From NCBI GenBank assembly GCA_963682175.1, contig OY821782.1:31579741-31643740 (forward strand): a DNA stretch of 64,000 nucleotides, written 5' to 3'. Shown here piece by piece: positions 36,040-46,526 of the stretch. The position numbers and the translations under genes were made by a program. Within the stretch, counting starts at the first letter, position 1. Each line of letters opens with the position of its first letter. The notes below the pieces were generated by a model, which saw only the letters and a list, made by a program, of their open reading frames with translations, searched no databases and had not been told where the DNA came from. This DNA comes from Triglochin maritima (taxonomy: Eukaryota; Streptophyta; Magnoliopsida; Alismatales; Juncaginaceae).

Positions 36040-37423
36040 TGATTGAACGTTTTAATTATAACCGAAGTGCACGACCGCGTTGAAGTGGTGACAAATACGG
36101 ATCGATCCACAGGGATGTATGTCGACTTTGGTTAGTTCGAAGACGAGTGAGAAAGAAAGGAGAGAAAGATTGATTAAACTAAAGTACACTAAACAAGGAA
36201 GGAAATGAAAGCACAAAACGAACTAAATCTAAGCGACTAATAAAAGAAGATAGAATTTAGGAATGGAAAACCCCTAAGGGGTGGAGTGTGTGTACACATG
36301 AAATAAGAAGTGATGAATGCATACAATAAGCTCAAGTGTAGTTAGTCTTTGTAATGCATAACAAATACCTCATGACAAGACCTATCATTCAATGCACTAA
36401 CCTAAGTGATTAATATGAGCATGACAAATTTGTTATTAAGAACCTAAGCAAGCATGGAATGTACCTAAACATTATGGCAGAAACCATCAAGTTAAGTGTT
36501 CTCATTAATTCAAACAAGCATACTAACATTTCTAACATACAACAATATTTAGCATTCATTTCATCTACATAACATGTAAAACATCTACTCCACCCACGCA
36601 GGGGATGAAACTACTCACTAATCATTACACTACAAACTACATTAACAAAACAAAACATTCTAATGAAAGACAATTAAACTAAGCAAACAAGAAATATTAA
36701 AGAAGTAAAATGAAAGGAAACTAAAGAAGCATGCAAGAATTAAAAGACAAGACAATATTAAAAGAAACTAAAAAAAAATATTTTATTAACATGACTCACA
36801 TTGTAAGTGATATTCTTCTCCACCTTGAGTTTTTGCTTAAAGGCTTTTACTCCAAGTAGAGAGAATGCCACCAAACAATGGGTGAATACAAAAGGAAAGG
36901 AAGAGTTCTATATATAGGCATGGAAAAAGGTAAGTGTGTACAATCCCGCAGTATGAGACTAAAATGCATACCATAAATGGACTAAATACAACCTAATTCA
37001 ACACCCACTGAATCATGTGTAATTTGGGACAAAATGGACAGCCAATTGGCGGTCCAAATGGGCTTGCTCGGGTCAGGTTTTGGGTGGCTTGATTTGGGTT
37101 TGATTTCTTGGTGTTTGGTGAACCTGATTTGGTTGTTGATGGTTGGACCCGGATTTAATTGCCAAAATACTCCTCATTAAGGTGTGGCGCTTCTTGATTT
37201 GCCCATTGATCCTTTTGGTTTAAATATGGGTCATTCTCTCTTTCATCTCAGTCCATAAGTCTTGCAACTTAGTCATTTTCCTTGCTTTTGAGTCCTTTTA
37301 TGCCTTTTTCTCCTCAATCATGTTTATTCCTGAAACTAAAACATAAAACTCGTTACGTAACATTGTTTAGGTTCAAGATAATAGATATAAGACACAAATA
37401 TATGCATGATATGATGTCAATCA
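36040..37423 (-). mobile_element. Solo LTR related to the TR-GAG element (1.38 kb)
   Basis: The termini TGATTG...CAATCA form a perfect 6-bp inverted repeat. Flanks are GTAAG (36035-36039) and GTAAA (37424-37428), a target duplication with one mismatch. Near the left end it shares the block AAGTGCACG...AATACGGATCGATCCACAG with the LTR at 23978. It is followed neither by a purine tract nor by gag, so it is a solo LTR. Strand is inferred from the TR-GAG relative. Confidence 0.72.
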
Positions 37424-37827
37424 GTAAATATATTGATTTTAGCAAAAAAGTTTAAATAAGATTAAAAACAATCGGCACCACACTAAATCTCAACTTCTAC
37501 TCCGTGACTAAGGGTGTGTTTGGGTGTGGTAACTGGGAAAATCAGATTCTTGATAATCGATGTTTTTACTGTTGTGGATTAATGTATGGATTCTGTAACG
37601 TAGAATATGACCGTATGACGGGTTGTTTGGGTGTTGGATTTGGAGGAAACAATTTCTTTCCCATCGTCGCGGGTAAAGTCGATATTGCCCTCGATTTCCT
37701 TTCCCAATAACCCCGCCCCCACACCAAGATACAACCTCCATCAGCCGCCACATTCCATCTTCGTCCACCTTCCCCCTCTGAGTTCCACTTCTCCTTCCCC
37801 TAAACACTCACGGCGATCATCGATGAG

Positions 37828-38753
37828 GTGGTACACCCGACACTTCCTTCCAATGGTTTAGAATTCTTCTGTGGTTACCTTGCACGCAAAGAACGGGCAT
37901 CATCCTCTAGCTCATCGGAAATGTGGTACTACCAATGTGGAGCCCCAAATGTAAGTAATACCATGCTTAGGGGAAGGAGCTTTTGCGATCATGGTTGGTT
38001 TGCTATTCTAAATCTCTTCTTGTATAGGGTATCCCCCAATGTCGATTTATGGTGGAGGAGGAGACCCTAATGGTCATTCTCCACCTCATACGCTTCGAGC
38101 AAGACCGCATCCTCGGGCTGGTCCTAAACGCCCTTACCAAACTTGATGCCAGGATGAAAGTTGTGGAGCAGAGTATTGGCGAGACGAACGATCCGCAACC
38201 GATGGCCGATCAAGGTGGTTTTTGTATGTATTTTACTTCGAGCAACCGATGACAATCTTTGCTCAACTAATTAACCATCCCAAGAGAACCTCATTTGGTA
38301 CATCTAAGCGTATGACCACTTGTACAGGTGTTCTTAATGCAAATAAGATTCTACTTGCACATAACGCAGGGGCTGTGTATTTCAAATTTACATTTGACTA
38401 TAAATGTTTTTGGAACATTGGAATTAATTTGCACGTACTTGGTCCCGGAGACCACCACCAACCGAAACATAAGGAGTAAATAATGATTTGCTAATTATTT
38501 GGATTTTGTAATGTTACTTTCTGCTTTTGTTGAACCACATCACACAGGCCTTGACCAAACTCCCTCAAAGGAGAAGGAAACCTTCGAGGAGTGTCACTGT
38601 CCCAAATGCGGAATTATCTATATGGCTGAGACTTGCACTAAGGACGCCCTCCAGCGACATCGCACTCCTCCTCGCGAAGTCTTGCCAAGTGTGGTATTCC
38701 CTGAGCCGAACGTTGCTCTTGTTGAAGGTTATGGAGATACTGAGCCATACTAG
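37828..38753 (+). CDS. Three-exon gene candidate inside the Harbinger element
   Basis: Three open segments join in frame at good splice sites: 37828-37950 (donor AAAT|GTAAGTAA), 38028-38211 (acceptor TTGTATAG, donor near ATCAAG|GTGG) and about 38549-38753 (acceptor CATCACACAG), ending in TAG. Intron 1 is about 77 bp and intron 2 about 337 bp. The product would be about 165 residues: a Ser-rich start with a WYYQCG segment, a helical middle (RFEQDRILGLVLNALTKLD, then ARMKVVEQSIGE) and a cysteine-rich end, CHCPKCGIIYMAETC followed by ALQRH, which could bind zinc. I recognise no family. It may be a captured host gene or an extra transposon protein. The exact start is uncertain. Confidence 0.45.
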
Positions 38754-38825
38754 CGTGTTTATTTTTTAAAGTAGGAGTATGTGGAAGTGTTACATGTTCA
38801 ACCAACCACAACAATGATAAGTTTT

Positions 38826-38839
38826 GGGGGGGGGGGGGG
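38826..38839 (+). repeat. Homopolymer run of 14 G
   Basis: Fourteen consecutive G residues lie just downstream of the gene candidate. It may be a true unstable tract or a sequencing/assembly artefact. Confidence 0.9.
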
Positions 38840-39408
38840 AGTTAGGTATGGAAATTAGAGGCTTGGAGTATGTAGTTTTGCCAGTTTCCACTGTTGTTTA
38901 GGGAACTTTTAATTTGGATTGGTTGAATATGTACTTTTTGTGGTTTTGCAAAGGAAGAAAAAGCATGCAAGTAGCCAATAGGATGACTCATATGTATAGT
39001 AGGTACAATCAAATCTGCAAAACTATGGAATCTATAAATTAAAGAAGCTATTATTCTCTCCATTTCATTTCATTTGTTATTTTCCCTGTCACGGAAGCTG
39101 GATTTGTGAGTGATCATCTCTTTATATGAATTTTTTTAATAAGGTCACATTTGTGTTTTCAGATTATTTACTTTACTCTTTTAGTGTGAAGGAAATATGT
39201 CGTTCCGGAGTTGCAGTCATGTTTCTCTTTTGCTTTGAAAAATATTGTCTTGTTTATTTCTTTCACTTGATTTTTCTTAAACAATCATCTCTCAATAACT
39301 TTCAGTTTCTTTCAGAAGAGTGCGTGTGAAATGAATGTCGTTGGAATAAAAAAATTAAAAAAAGAAATAACTCCGGATCAAATATGCTCCTCGGACCTCA
39401 TAAAATAT

Positions 39409-39515
39409 TTATGAGATGGTTCGTGTTATTATCTTGGGGATCAAATTAACAGAGTAATATATATGAGATGGTTGGTTTTATTATCTTGGGGATCAAATTA
39501 ACAGAGAAATGTAAA
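39409..39515 (+). repeat. Two-copy tandem repeat, 52-bp period
   Basis: ATGAGATGGTT followed by TTATTATCTTGGGGATCAAA and TTAACAGAG occurs twice in tandem. No coding role is apparent. Confidence 0.85.
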
Positions 39516-39744
39516 ATCTACTTCATTCAGAGGCTCATAGCCTTTAAATTTTCCAAATGCACTGCAACTTTGAATAGCAAGTAGTTTTTCTGTTGTTTGT
39601 TCTGCTAAATATTATTTACAGAGAAAAAAAGAAATCAACTTCCAATAACTTCACATAAGAGACACAAATCCAGAACTAGTATAATTGCAAGATGTCGTTA
39701 TTCCAATCAATAACTCGAAAGTTAGGAGACACAACCTGAAACGA

Positions 39745-39905
39745 TTCATGCAGCACACAACATCATTCACCAACAAATTAATTTTCAGAACTTACGCTTA
39801 ATGCCACACACAACATCATTCACCAACATATTAGAATGTAGTACGTAAGCCTCATGCAGTACACAACATCATTCACCGACATATGACAATTCAGTACTTA
39901 AGCAT
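39745..39905 (+). repeat. Three-copy tandem repeat, about 60-bp period
   Basis: The core ACACAACATCATTCACC occurs three times (about 39756, 39809 and 39862) with diverged spacers containing ACTTA(C/A)GC. No coding role is apparent. Confidence 0.8.
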
Positions 39906-40125
39906 CACAATATAGTTAACTAACAACTACACAACTACTCCCATACAAACGCAAAACCTTACATTACATAGCCAACTCTCTTAAACTACCCAACCTCGCA
40001 GACACCCTTTAACTCCTTAGCTTTTCGATCTACTTTGTGATCCAATGCTTGCGACTCTTCACGTCCCCTTGCTCAACGAAGGCCTCTCTCTTGGTTTTTG
40101 ATTCGAAAACCTCATTTGCGTCCAG

Positions 40126-41175
40126 TCATTCAGTAGTCCCGGGAGTCAAACCACACTCCCTCGCAAGTTGAAGGCACACGTTGTAAGAGTAGGATGTGAA
40201 CTCGTACAGTAGGTCCTTCGTCTCGGCTAACAGCTCGTAAAAAGACATTTTTTCTCCCAAGTATTTGACCGAGGGATAAATTCTACTTTTCTTTGACCTT
40301 TGATTATCAGGCAGTGTGGAACATTTACGGGTGGGTCGTTCCTCAACATTGACACCAGAGTCTCCCATGTCTTCTCCCGTCCCTTTATTCCCCGGTATGC
40401 TGACATGAGATGACGCACTAATGTTGTTTGTGAGTTTTTCCTTTTGGCCTCTTTCTAATGGACAAAATCCAATCCCTCGGTCTGCGATGTCGTGACAAAA
40501 AATAAGATGCATTTCATTCTCAAATTGGAGCGGTTCGTTCTTGAAATCTTCCAATCCGAAATGTGCCTTCATATTAACCAAGAATATGCTAGTATTACAG
40601 AAACATTCAAATAAATTTACTAATTAATTAAAAGTCAATAAGAAGATGAGGAATGCCAATTCACCTCTTTATTGTCAATCCACCATTGATCATCCATGCA
40701 AACCGTTTGACGATTAACATCCCAACCTTTACCCGTTTGCGCCTGCAACCACACCCACGACATGTATTTTCTTCTCAAATTATTCCAGGGGTTTTTCATT
40801 TGATCCCAAGTGTAATCCACATTCACCTCGATGTTGAACTTTCGAACCACATTTTTTCCCCAGGCTGTTTAAAACAGTGCCTGACTTGTTTCCATCTTGA
40901 ATCTCCTCCACACACAGACGAATAAATATAGCTTGACATTGAGTATTCCAAATGCCTTCTTCTGCTTCCTAGTTCTAGCAAATACCTGTCCCAACTGGAG
41001 GTTGGGGAGGGATGGCTGCCAAAACTATTTGTTGATTCATCGTGGTCTGAACACTAGACGACCCAATGTAATCGGAAGGGAAAATGCTACTCCCCAATAC
41101 ATCATCGAAAGACACTTCATATGGAATGATGTTGTCATCGGGTTGCGTCAGACATTCGCCATCATAACCATCCAT
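40126..41175 (-). pseudogene. Harbinger Myb/SANT-like DNA-binding protein, broken
   Basis: Minus-strand pieces are 41175-40975, 40850-40635 and 40581-40126. The middle piece carries the trihelix/Myb-like signature (VRKFNIEVNVDYTWDQMKNP, WNNLRRKYMSW, TGKGWDVNRQTV, DDQWW), the conserved ORF1 of plant PIF/Harbinger elements, which helps the transposase bind element ends. A minus-strand intron between IDNKE (donor GAG|GTGAAT) and AHFGLEDFKNEP (acceptor ATGAAG) would join the last two pieces in frame. Upstream, a stop (ALF*TAWGKN) breaks the first helix, so the gene is dead as read. The C-terminal piece is acidic then basic, ending with a helical LLAETKDLLYEFTS. Confidence 0.8.
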
Positions 41176-41499
41176 GATGTCTCAATCGTACCTATATTTT
41201 AACAAATAAAAGTAGGTAAACAAAAATATGATCAATAGTATAACAACAACGAAAGATGTCACGTAAAATGAGTTGCATTACGGATTGAACAAAATAAACT
41301 GCTCATCGCAACGGTACCACGCAAATGTATCACACATTTAACAACATTTCATCAACTACGAACGCAATGTTTAAAGACGCACAAAAAAACCATAATTAAA
41401 AGTAGTAGTACGAACACACAAAGTTGAAGTAGTACTTACGTTAATACAATCACCATAATTTAACTTCATAACAATAATCTCTGTCTACCGTCCGTAATA

Positions 41500-42610
41500 G
41501 TGTCACATATTTGGTCCCTTATTGTAGCCATGTTACCCTAATCGCAAGAATTTGCACCCGCAAGTTGAGATGTGGAGGGTTGAGCGTCCATTTCAGGTCC
41601 AACTTCAGCCTCCATCAACAACTCATTGGTCCTTTCATCAATTATGAAATTACGTAGAGCCATCGCAACGGCCACAAGCTTTGCTTGTGACTCAAAAGGG
41701 TAAGGCCCCATATGACTTAGGAGAGCCTATCTCTTCTTCAGGACTCCAAAGGATCTTTCAATCACGTTCCTCAAGGAAGAGTGCAGGCAGTTAAACATTT
41801 CTTCTCTACCTCATGCTGGGAACATCCGAAACTCGTTTAAGTGGTAACGTGTGCTACAGTATGGGGCAAGAAAACCTTTTCGGTTTGGATACCCAACATC
41901 TACCACATAGTATTTATCTATTAACAAAATATACAAATAGTCATGGTAGGTTGTTCCAGAATATAACAAAGTCAATTAAGTATAGGTTATTTGAACTTAC
42001 CAACTAGAGGCAAAGGGAATATATATTTTGGGTTATGAATGGCGTCGTTCAAGATTCGGTTGTCGTGGGCACTTCCTTCCCACCCTGATAGGACAAACAT
42101 GAATCACATTCGGAAATCGCAAACTCCTAGTACATTTTGTGTGGTGTGCTTTGGGTCTCTACCTGATCGACGTACCATCTAAGGCCCCAACACAGTCCTT
42201 GAAGTAAGGGGAAAAATTACCGCCCGCGTGTTTGCGTACGTATTGAGGGGTCTCCGTTAAGGACTCCTTGTTCCCGAACATGTCACATGACCATATTGTT
42301 TTCGCATGTTCCGGTGAGACGGTTAGTAGAGACTTCAACACGTGTCTGTCATAATAGACCTTGTGCTTTCATTATATGATACAATTTCACAAAAAACTTC
42401 CTTATGCATCCTACAACCATCGAAACAGACACGCCAATGTTCGGTCAACATGTCAATTGTTTTTTGGTTACCGGTAATAGGGGCAGTGTGTATTGGGCGT
42501 GCTTGATGAGACTAGTCCTAATGTATTGATCCACACATACATCAAACTTAAAACAAGTTCCTCCTCCTCGTCATCCTCTAGTAGTTGTCTTAACCTTTCA
42601 GGTGTCATTC
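41500..42610 (-). pseudogene. Harbinger DDE transposase (DDE_Tnp_4 type), broken
   Basis: Read leftwards across frames: MTPERLRQLLEDDEEEE near the N-terminus, then the three catalytic acidic residues in their family contexts. The first Asp is in DCVGALDGTSI (about 42165-42200), the second in GWEGSAHDNRILNDA (about 42045-42085) and the Glu in LRNVIERSFGVLKKR (about 41740-41785). The intervening sequence matches plant PIF transposases (VLGVCDF, FMFVLSGW). After GVLKKR the Trp codon is a TAG stop, and there are several other stops or shifts. The enzyme would have cut and pasted the element in the nucleus, together with the Myb-like protein; the catalytic triad is recognisable but not in one frame. 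Confidence 0.87.
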
Positions 42611-44414
42611 TGGAAAAAGAAACAATCCAATAAAATTTGAAACTTAGGACAACCAACCTATAAACAAAATGTGTGTCCATGGAACCTACATCAAAATCTT
42701 AAATTCGAAAGACAACTGTAGCAGTACTTGATTTAAAATGCATGCCAAACTGTTCGATGTTGTAAAAGTAAAATATTTGCTATACAAAAAATATTCCTTT
42801 GAATTTAATCAAAAACTGAAAACCTAAAATCCAACACTACACAAGTTGCAGATCTCAATGATCACATCATTTCAATTACTTCACAAATCATTAATATAAC
42901 TTGCTTAAAGCAAACCCATTTTAAAAAAAACAAAAATCTTAAATTGGATCGACATAAAAGTGTATAAATTGGTAGCACACTTACTCATAAACCCAAATAA
43001 ATCAACAACATAATGCACAATTAGATCAGCTTTATTATGCTACACGGTATGTTGGCTAAATAATTTAGATAAGGTCAACCTAAAGTGAAGAAATTAAACA
43101 TGACCACAATGAAGAGCATATTTTGTACATTTTGTTAACATCCAATTAAAAAAAATCACCTTTTGTAACTACATTTTACATGTCATAATGTAAGTGAAAT
43201 CAAACCCTAAAAAATTCCAATGCCACCGTAAAAAGCCAAAAATAAAATAAAATTAGAGGGTGCCAATATCATTGAATCTTACAAGTGAGGCTTATCATTG
43301 AAGTTAGTATAAGTGAATCTTAGGAGTGAATATTAGTTTATATTAACAAAAAATAATTTAAAGGAATACCAGAACAAAATCACCCTATGAAACATGCAAC
43401 TAAAGTGTACATCGTGTAGGCTAGATCACAAATCGAAATTGGATTACTGATTCACAGATAATATAAGGCGGTTGAAGGTTACTACCAAATTAAACACTGA
43501 GTTGGGTACCTCGACAACAAGAACACCTACGGAAGAGTGGCCGGAGAGGTGGCGTAGCGACGCCGCGGCGGACTGAACACTGTCTGTTGACGTAGGGGAT
43601 CAGTTGGGGTTGGGGATGGGGCTTTGGAGAGTGAAAGAGTAAAGTGCACACATACGTGGGGGTGAGTGCTTATCTCTTAACATGGGAGGACACATTTGGT
43701 AATTCCAATATTGATGGGGGCAAGGACGACCTTTTGCAGTGGCATTTCATGTAAATTATGGTTGAATGGAGGTAGATAAATATGATGGAATAAAATCACT
43801 ATTGTAAAACAACCAAAAACTAACTCCAGCAGATTCTGAAAAGCAAGGTAAATTTCAGAATCTAAGGTGCAACAAAAACCTAGATTCTGGCCACAATCAA
43901 TGTTGTTTGGGTTTAAAAAATTTGAAAAACAGATTTTCCAAGGAATCCAGTACCCATTATGTCACACCCAAACACACCCTAATTGATTCCAATCAACTGT
44001 CATGATTCCCTCGACAACCCAACCCTAAACCTAGGTATCAGGCCGTATCGTACCGGTACGGCTCGGCGGCCGAAGTTCTCGGTCTGGCACGACTAAGTGA
44101 TCTGTGTTGGGCCGTGCCGGAACCGTGGGTGTCGGGTCGGGTTTTCCTTCCTTGGGTCGGGTTTTTATTTTTCAGTTGTTTTTTTTAATTTGAAGTATGT
44201 ATATAATCACAATTGAATTAATAAAAACACAATTTATTTTTCCCCAAAATAACCAATTTATTTATTAATAATTGTTGACTCAATACGAGAAATAATATAT
44301 TGGTTACATATAAAAAAGACCCGGAGGGTGGCTAAACCTAAGGAGTAATGAAAATAACTTAAGGGTATTAGGAAAAAATTACTCCTTTAACAGAATGGTT
44401 TAACTAAATCGTCT

Positions 44415-44786
44415 TCAATTTTCATCGTCGTTGTTGTCGTGAATATTCATGTTTTGCATTCTGTCCGCAGCGTCTATCAAATCCTTCAGGCATACACTCA
44501 TCTCAATTGACTTGTTGGAGAAGCTTTGCCTCTTGTCAAACAAGACCCGTTTACCTGCACTAAAAGCAGCTTCTGACGCCTCAGTTGATGCTAGAGGACG
44601 TAATAAGTCTTGCGCCATTAAGGAGACTAGTGAAAACCTACCCAAGTTTTTTCTCCACCAGCCTGGAATATCAAAAGATTTTAACTCAACCGTACTTAAG
44701 TAAAGTTCACTGTTTAAATATCCAGTTAATTCATTTTGGGTGTCAGTTTGTACTAATTTTGTCTTTTTTGACTTAACCAATTCCAT
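44415..44786 (-). pseudogene. hAT transposase C-terminal dimerisation domain
   Basis: The frame carries the hallmarks of the hAT C-terminal region: ELTGYLNSELY, FDIPGWWRKN, FSLVSLMAQDLLRPLASTEA and SEAAFSAGKRVL, then DKRQSF...EMSVCLKDLID. This domain mediates multimerisation of the transposase. It is open over 123 residues but lacks the catalytic core upstream. Confidence 0.87.
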
Positions 44787-44813
44787 TGGAAGTCGTCATC
44801 ATCTGGATCCATT

Positions 44814-45050
44814 TCAGTTGGAGGTGGCCATGATGATGACTGGTTCCTCCACTTGACTTACCCGAATATACTTTACCACATGTTTACATATAGCAATTGG
44901 TTTACCATCAATACTTCGTTCTTCATCAAAATCATATTGGAGATGTTTTTTCCTAAAAGTTATACCCGTAGGTCTAGGTGGTTTAACAGGAGAGGGAGGT
45001 TGTGGGTTATCATTATCTTCAGAATCAAATGATAAAGTCATAAAAATCAA
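44814..45050 (-). pseudogene. hAT transposase N-terminal BED zinc finger, frameshifted
   Basis: The first frame gives DFDEERSIDGKPIAICKH. A one-base shift then restores the finger: CKHCGKVYSG ... GGTSHHHGHLQLK. BED fingers bind DNA in hAT transposases. The deletion that removed the core follows HLQLK. An upstream acidic/Pro-rich stretch (DSEDNDNPQPPSPVKPPRP) is normal for the N-terminus. Confidence 0.72.
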
Positions 45051-45466
45051 ATGATAAAGTCATGAAAATTACTAAATATGCAAACAAAAGGTGAATTTTT
45101 TTCCATAAATAAGAAAGTCATGATGATTATTGATTAACTAAAATTAACTACTAAACAAGATTAGAAAAGCCTGGAAAATGAAGAGCGAGGAGTCGCGAAA
45201 TTAGCGGCCAGCGATTTGCTTGTAGCTTTAGACTTCACGCTTTAGTTCAAATCCGACCTGTCTCCATCAAAATCAAAGCAATTAGAGAAGATTTGGAAGA
45301 GTTTGAGAGATTTGGAGAGATTTGTGTGAAGAAAATGAGAGAGATTGGGGGTTTATATAGATTGTATGGGGGTACTTTAGTAATTTAAAAAAACAACACT
45401 CTTAGTTGAAACAATGTCGTGCCGACACGAGCCTAGCCGTCCCAGGCCTGGCAAGGCCCAGTTCCT

Positions 45467-46526
45467 AGGTCTACCACACCCCCTTCATCCTCAATTAGGA
45501 AAAGAATTAGAACTTTTCACAAAATCCCCAATACAATGTCACATAGTAGATTTAACTGGTTCTCATGGTAAGAATTAAAAATTGTGGTTCTCACTAGATA
45601 ATCTCCATATATATATAATATATACACACACTACTCAAGAAGGTGTGAGAATATACTACAAACCTAAAGATGGAGGACAGATGGATCTAAACTACATAAG
45701 GTATGTGCATTACTACATGGTGGCTTTAAAAACATAACTCGAGAGAACCTAGAAGTCATGGTGGACACATAACTAATATCGACATCAGTCTAAATAAGAC
45801 ATTATAATTTTCTTCTCTTATAAAGGTGGAGTTTCTTTTTCTTCTCTTATATGTCATATCTCCTTTTCCTCCATTTCTTATGGATATATGGTTTAATCAA
45901 AAAATTGTGTTTTTTATCCAACATTATAATGCATTAAAATTCAAATCAAGTATCAACTTTAAAAAAAATCATAATCAAGCCTTCACAACCATTACCACCA
46001 AAACGAACCCTCAAAATCAAAAGACAAAATCGTCTAGTTAAATCCCAAACCCCAAGAACCCAACCCACAACTAGCAAAAAAAAATCAAAGGGTTAAGATA
46101 CAAATAAGCCTCCTAAATTATGGGCTTTAAAATGTAACAAAAATATTAACCACAAAGTTGTTTCAATTCAGATATGCTTTGATAATCTATCAAATTTGCA
46201 TGAAAATGTACATAACATCTTGTACCAAATTTTGACCAAATCTAACATAAATCTAATTCCAAAATTGCCATAAAGATAGTGTTAGGTATGGTTCACCTAA
46301 ATGAACCCTCAAAACCAAAAGATAAAATCCTAAGAGTAAAATCCCAATCCCAACAAACCCGACCCACAACTAGCAAAAAACCAAAACCCCTAAAAAAGTC
46401 CCCACCCTCTTGAAAGTCAACACCCCATTACTCAAAACTCGAGGTACCTCCCCACAAATCTTCCCATTTAATTTAAACTCCTCGCCGGTCTCCAACACCG
46501 AACTGTGTCTGTCCAACCCCGTCGTC
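45467..46526 (+). promoter_or_regulatory. Upstream region of the NLP gene with duplicated segment
   Basis: No gene is present. A segment of about 90 bp starting GAACCCTCAAAA and ending CCCACAACTAGCAAAAAA occurs twice (about 46004-46082 and 46303-46382) around some 200 bp of AT-rich sequence. The second copy lies about 145 bp upstream of the predicted start codon, so it probably belongs to the core promoter or 5' UTR. I could not place a TATA box or a nitrate-response element with confidence. Confidence 0.5.

Larger units (their letters stand above)
37512..43979 (-). mobile_element. PIF/Harbinger DNA transposon, 6.47 kb
   Basis: Terminal inverted repeats GGGTGTGTTTGGGTGTG (17 bp, perfect) lie at both ends, flanked by TAA (37509-37511 and 43980-43982), the 3-bp duplication typical of PIF/Harbinger. 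Inside, on the minus strand, are the two expected genes: a Myb/SANT-like protein (about 41175-40126) and a DDE transposase (about 42610-41500), both broken. A GC-rich patch at 43530-43600 may be the 5' leader. The left 1.3 kb carries a plus-strand gene candidate not expected in this superfamily. Two low-copy tandem repeats lie at 39409-39515 and 39745-39905. Confidence 0.92.
44032..45466 (-). mobile_element. Internally deleted hAT transposon, about 1.43 kb
   Basis: It is bounded by TAGGTATCAGGCC on the left and the inverted GGCCCAGTTCCTA on the right. Subterminal GCCGTGCC/GGCACGAC repeats, typical of plant hAT ends, occur on both sides. Inside, a BED zinc-finger start (45050-44814) is followed directly by the C-terminal dimerisation domain (44786-44415); the whole catalytic core is missing. 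The flanking 8-mers do not match, so target duplication is not shown. Confidence 0.75.

Noticed and set aside
37508..37807. 99-codon minus-strand frame at the Harbinger left end
   Set aside because: It begins in the TIR and overlaps other frames; no similarity.
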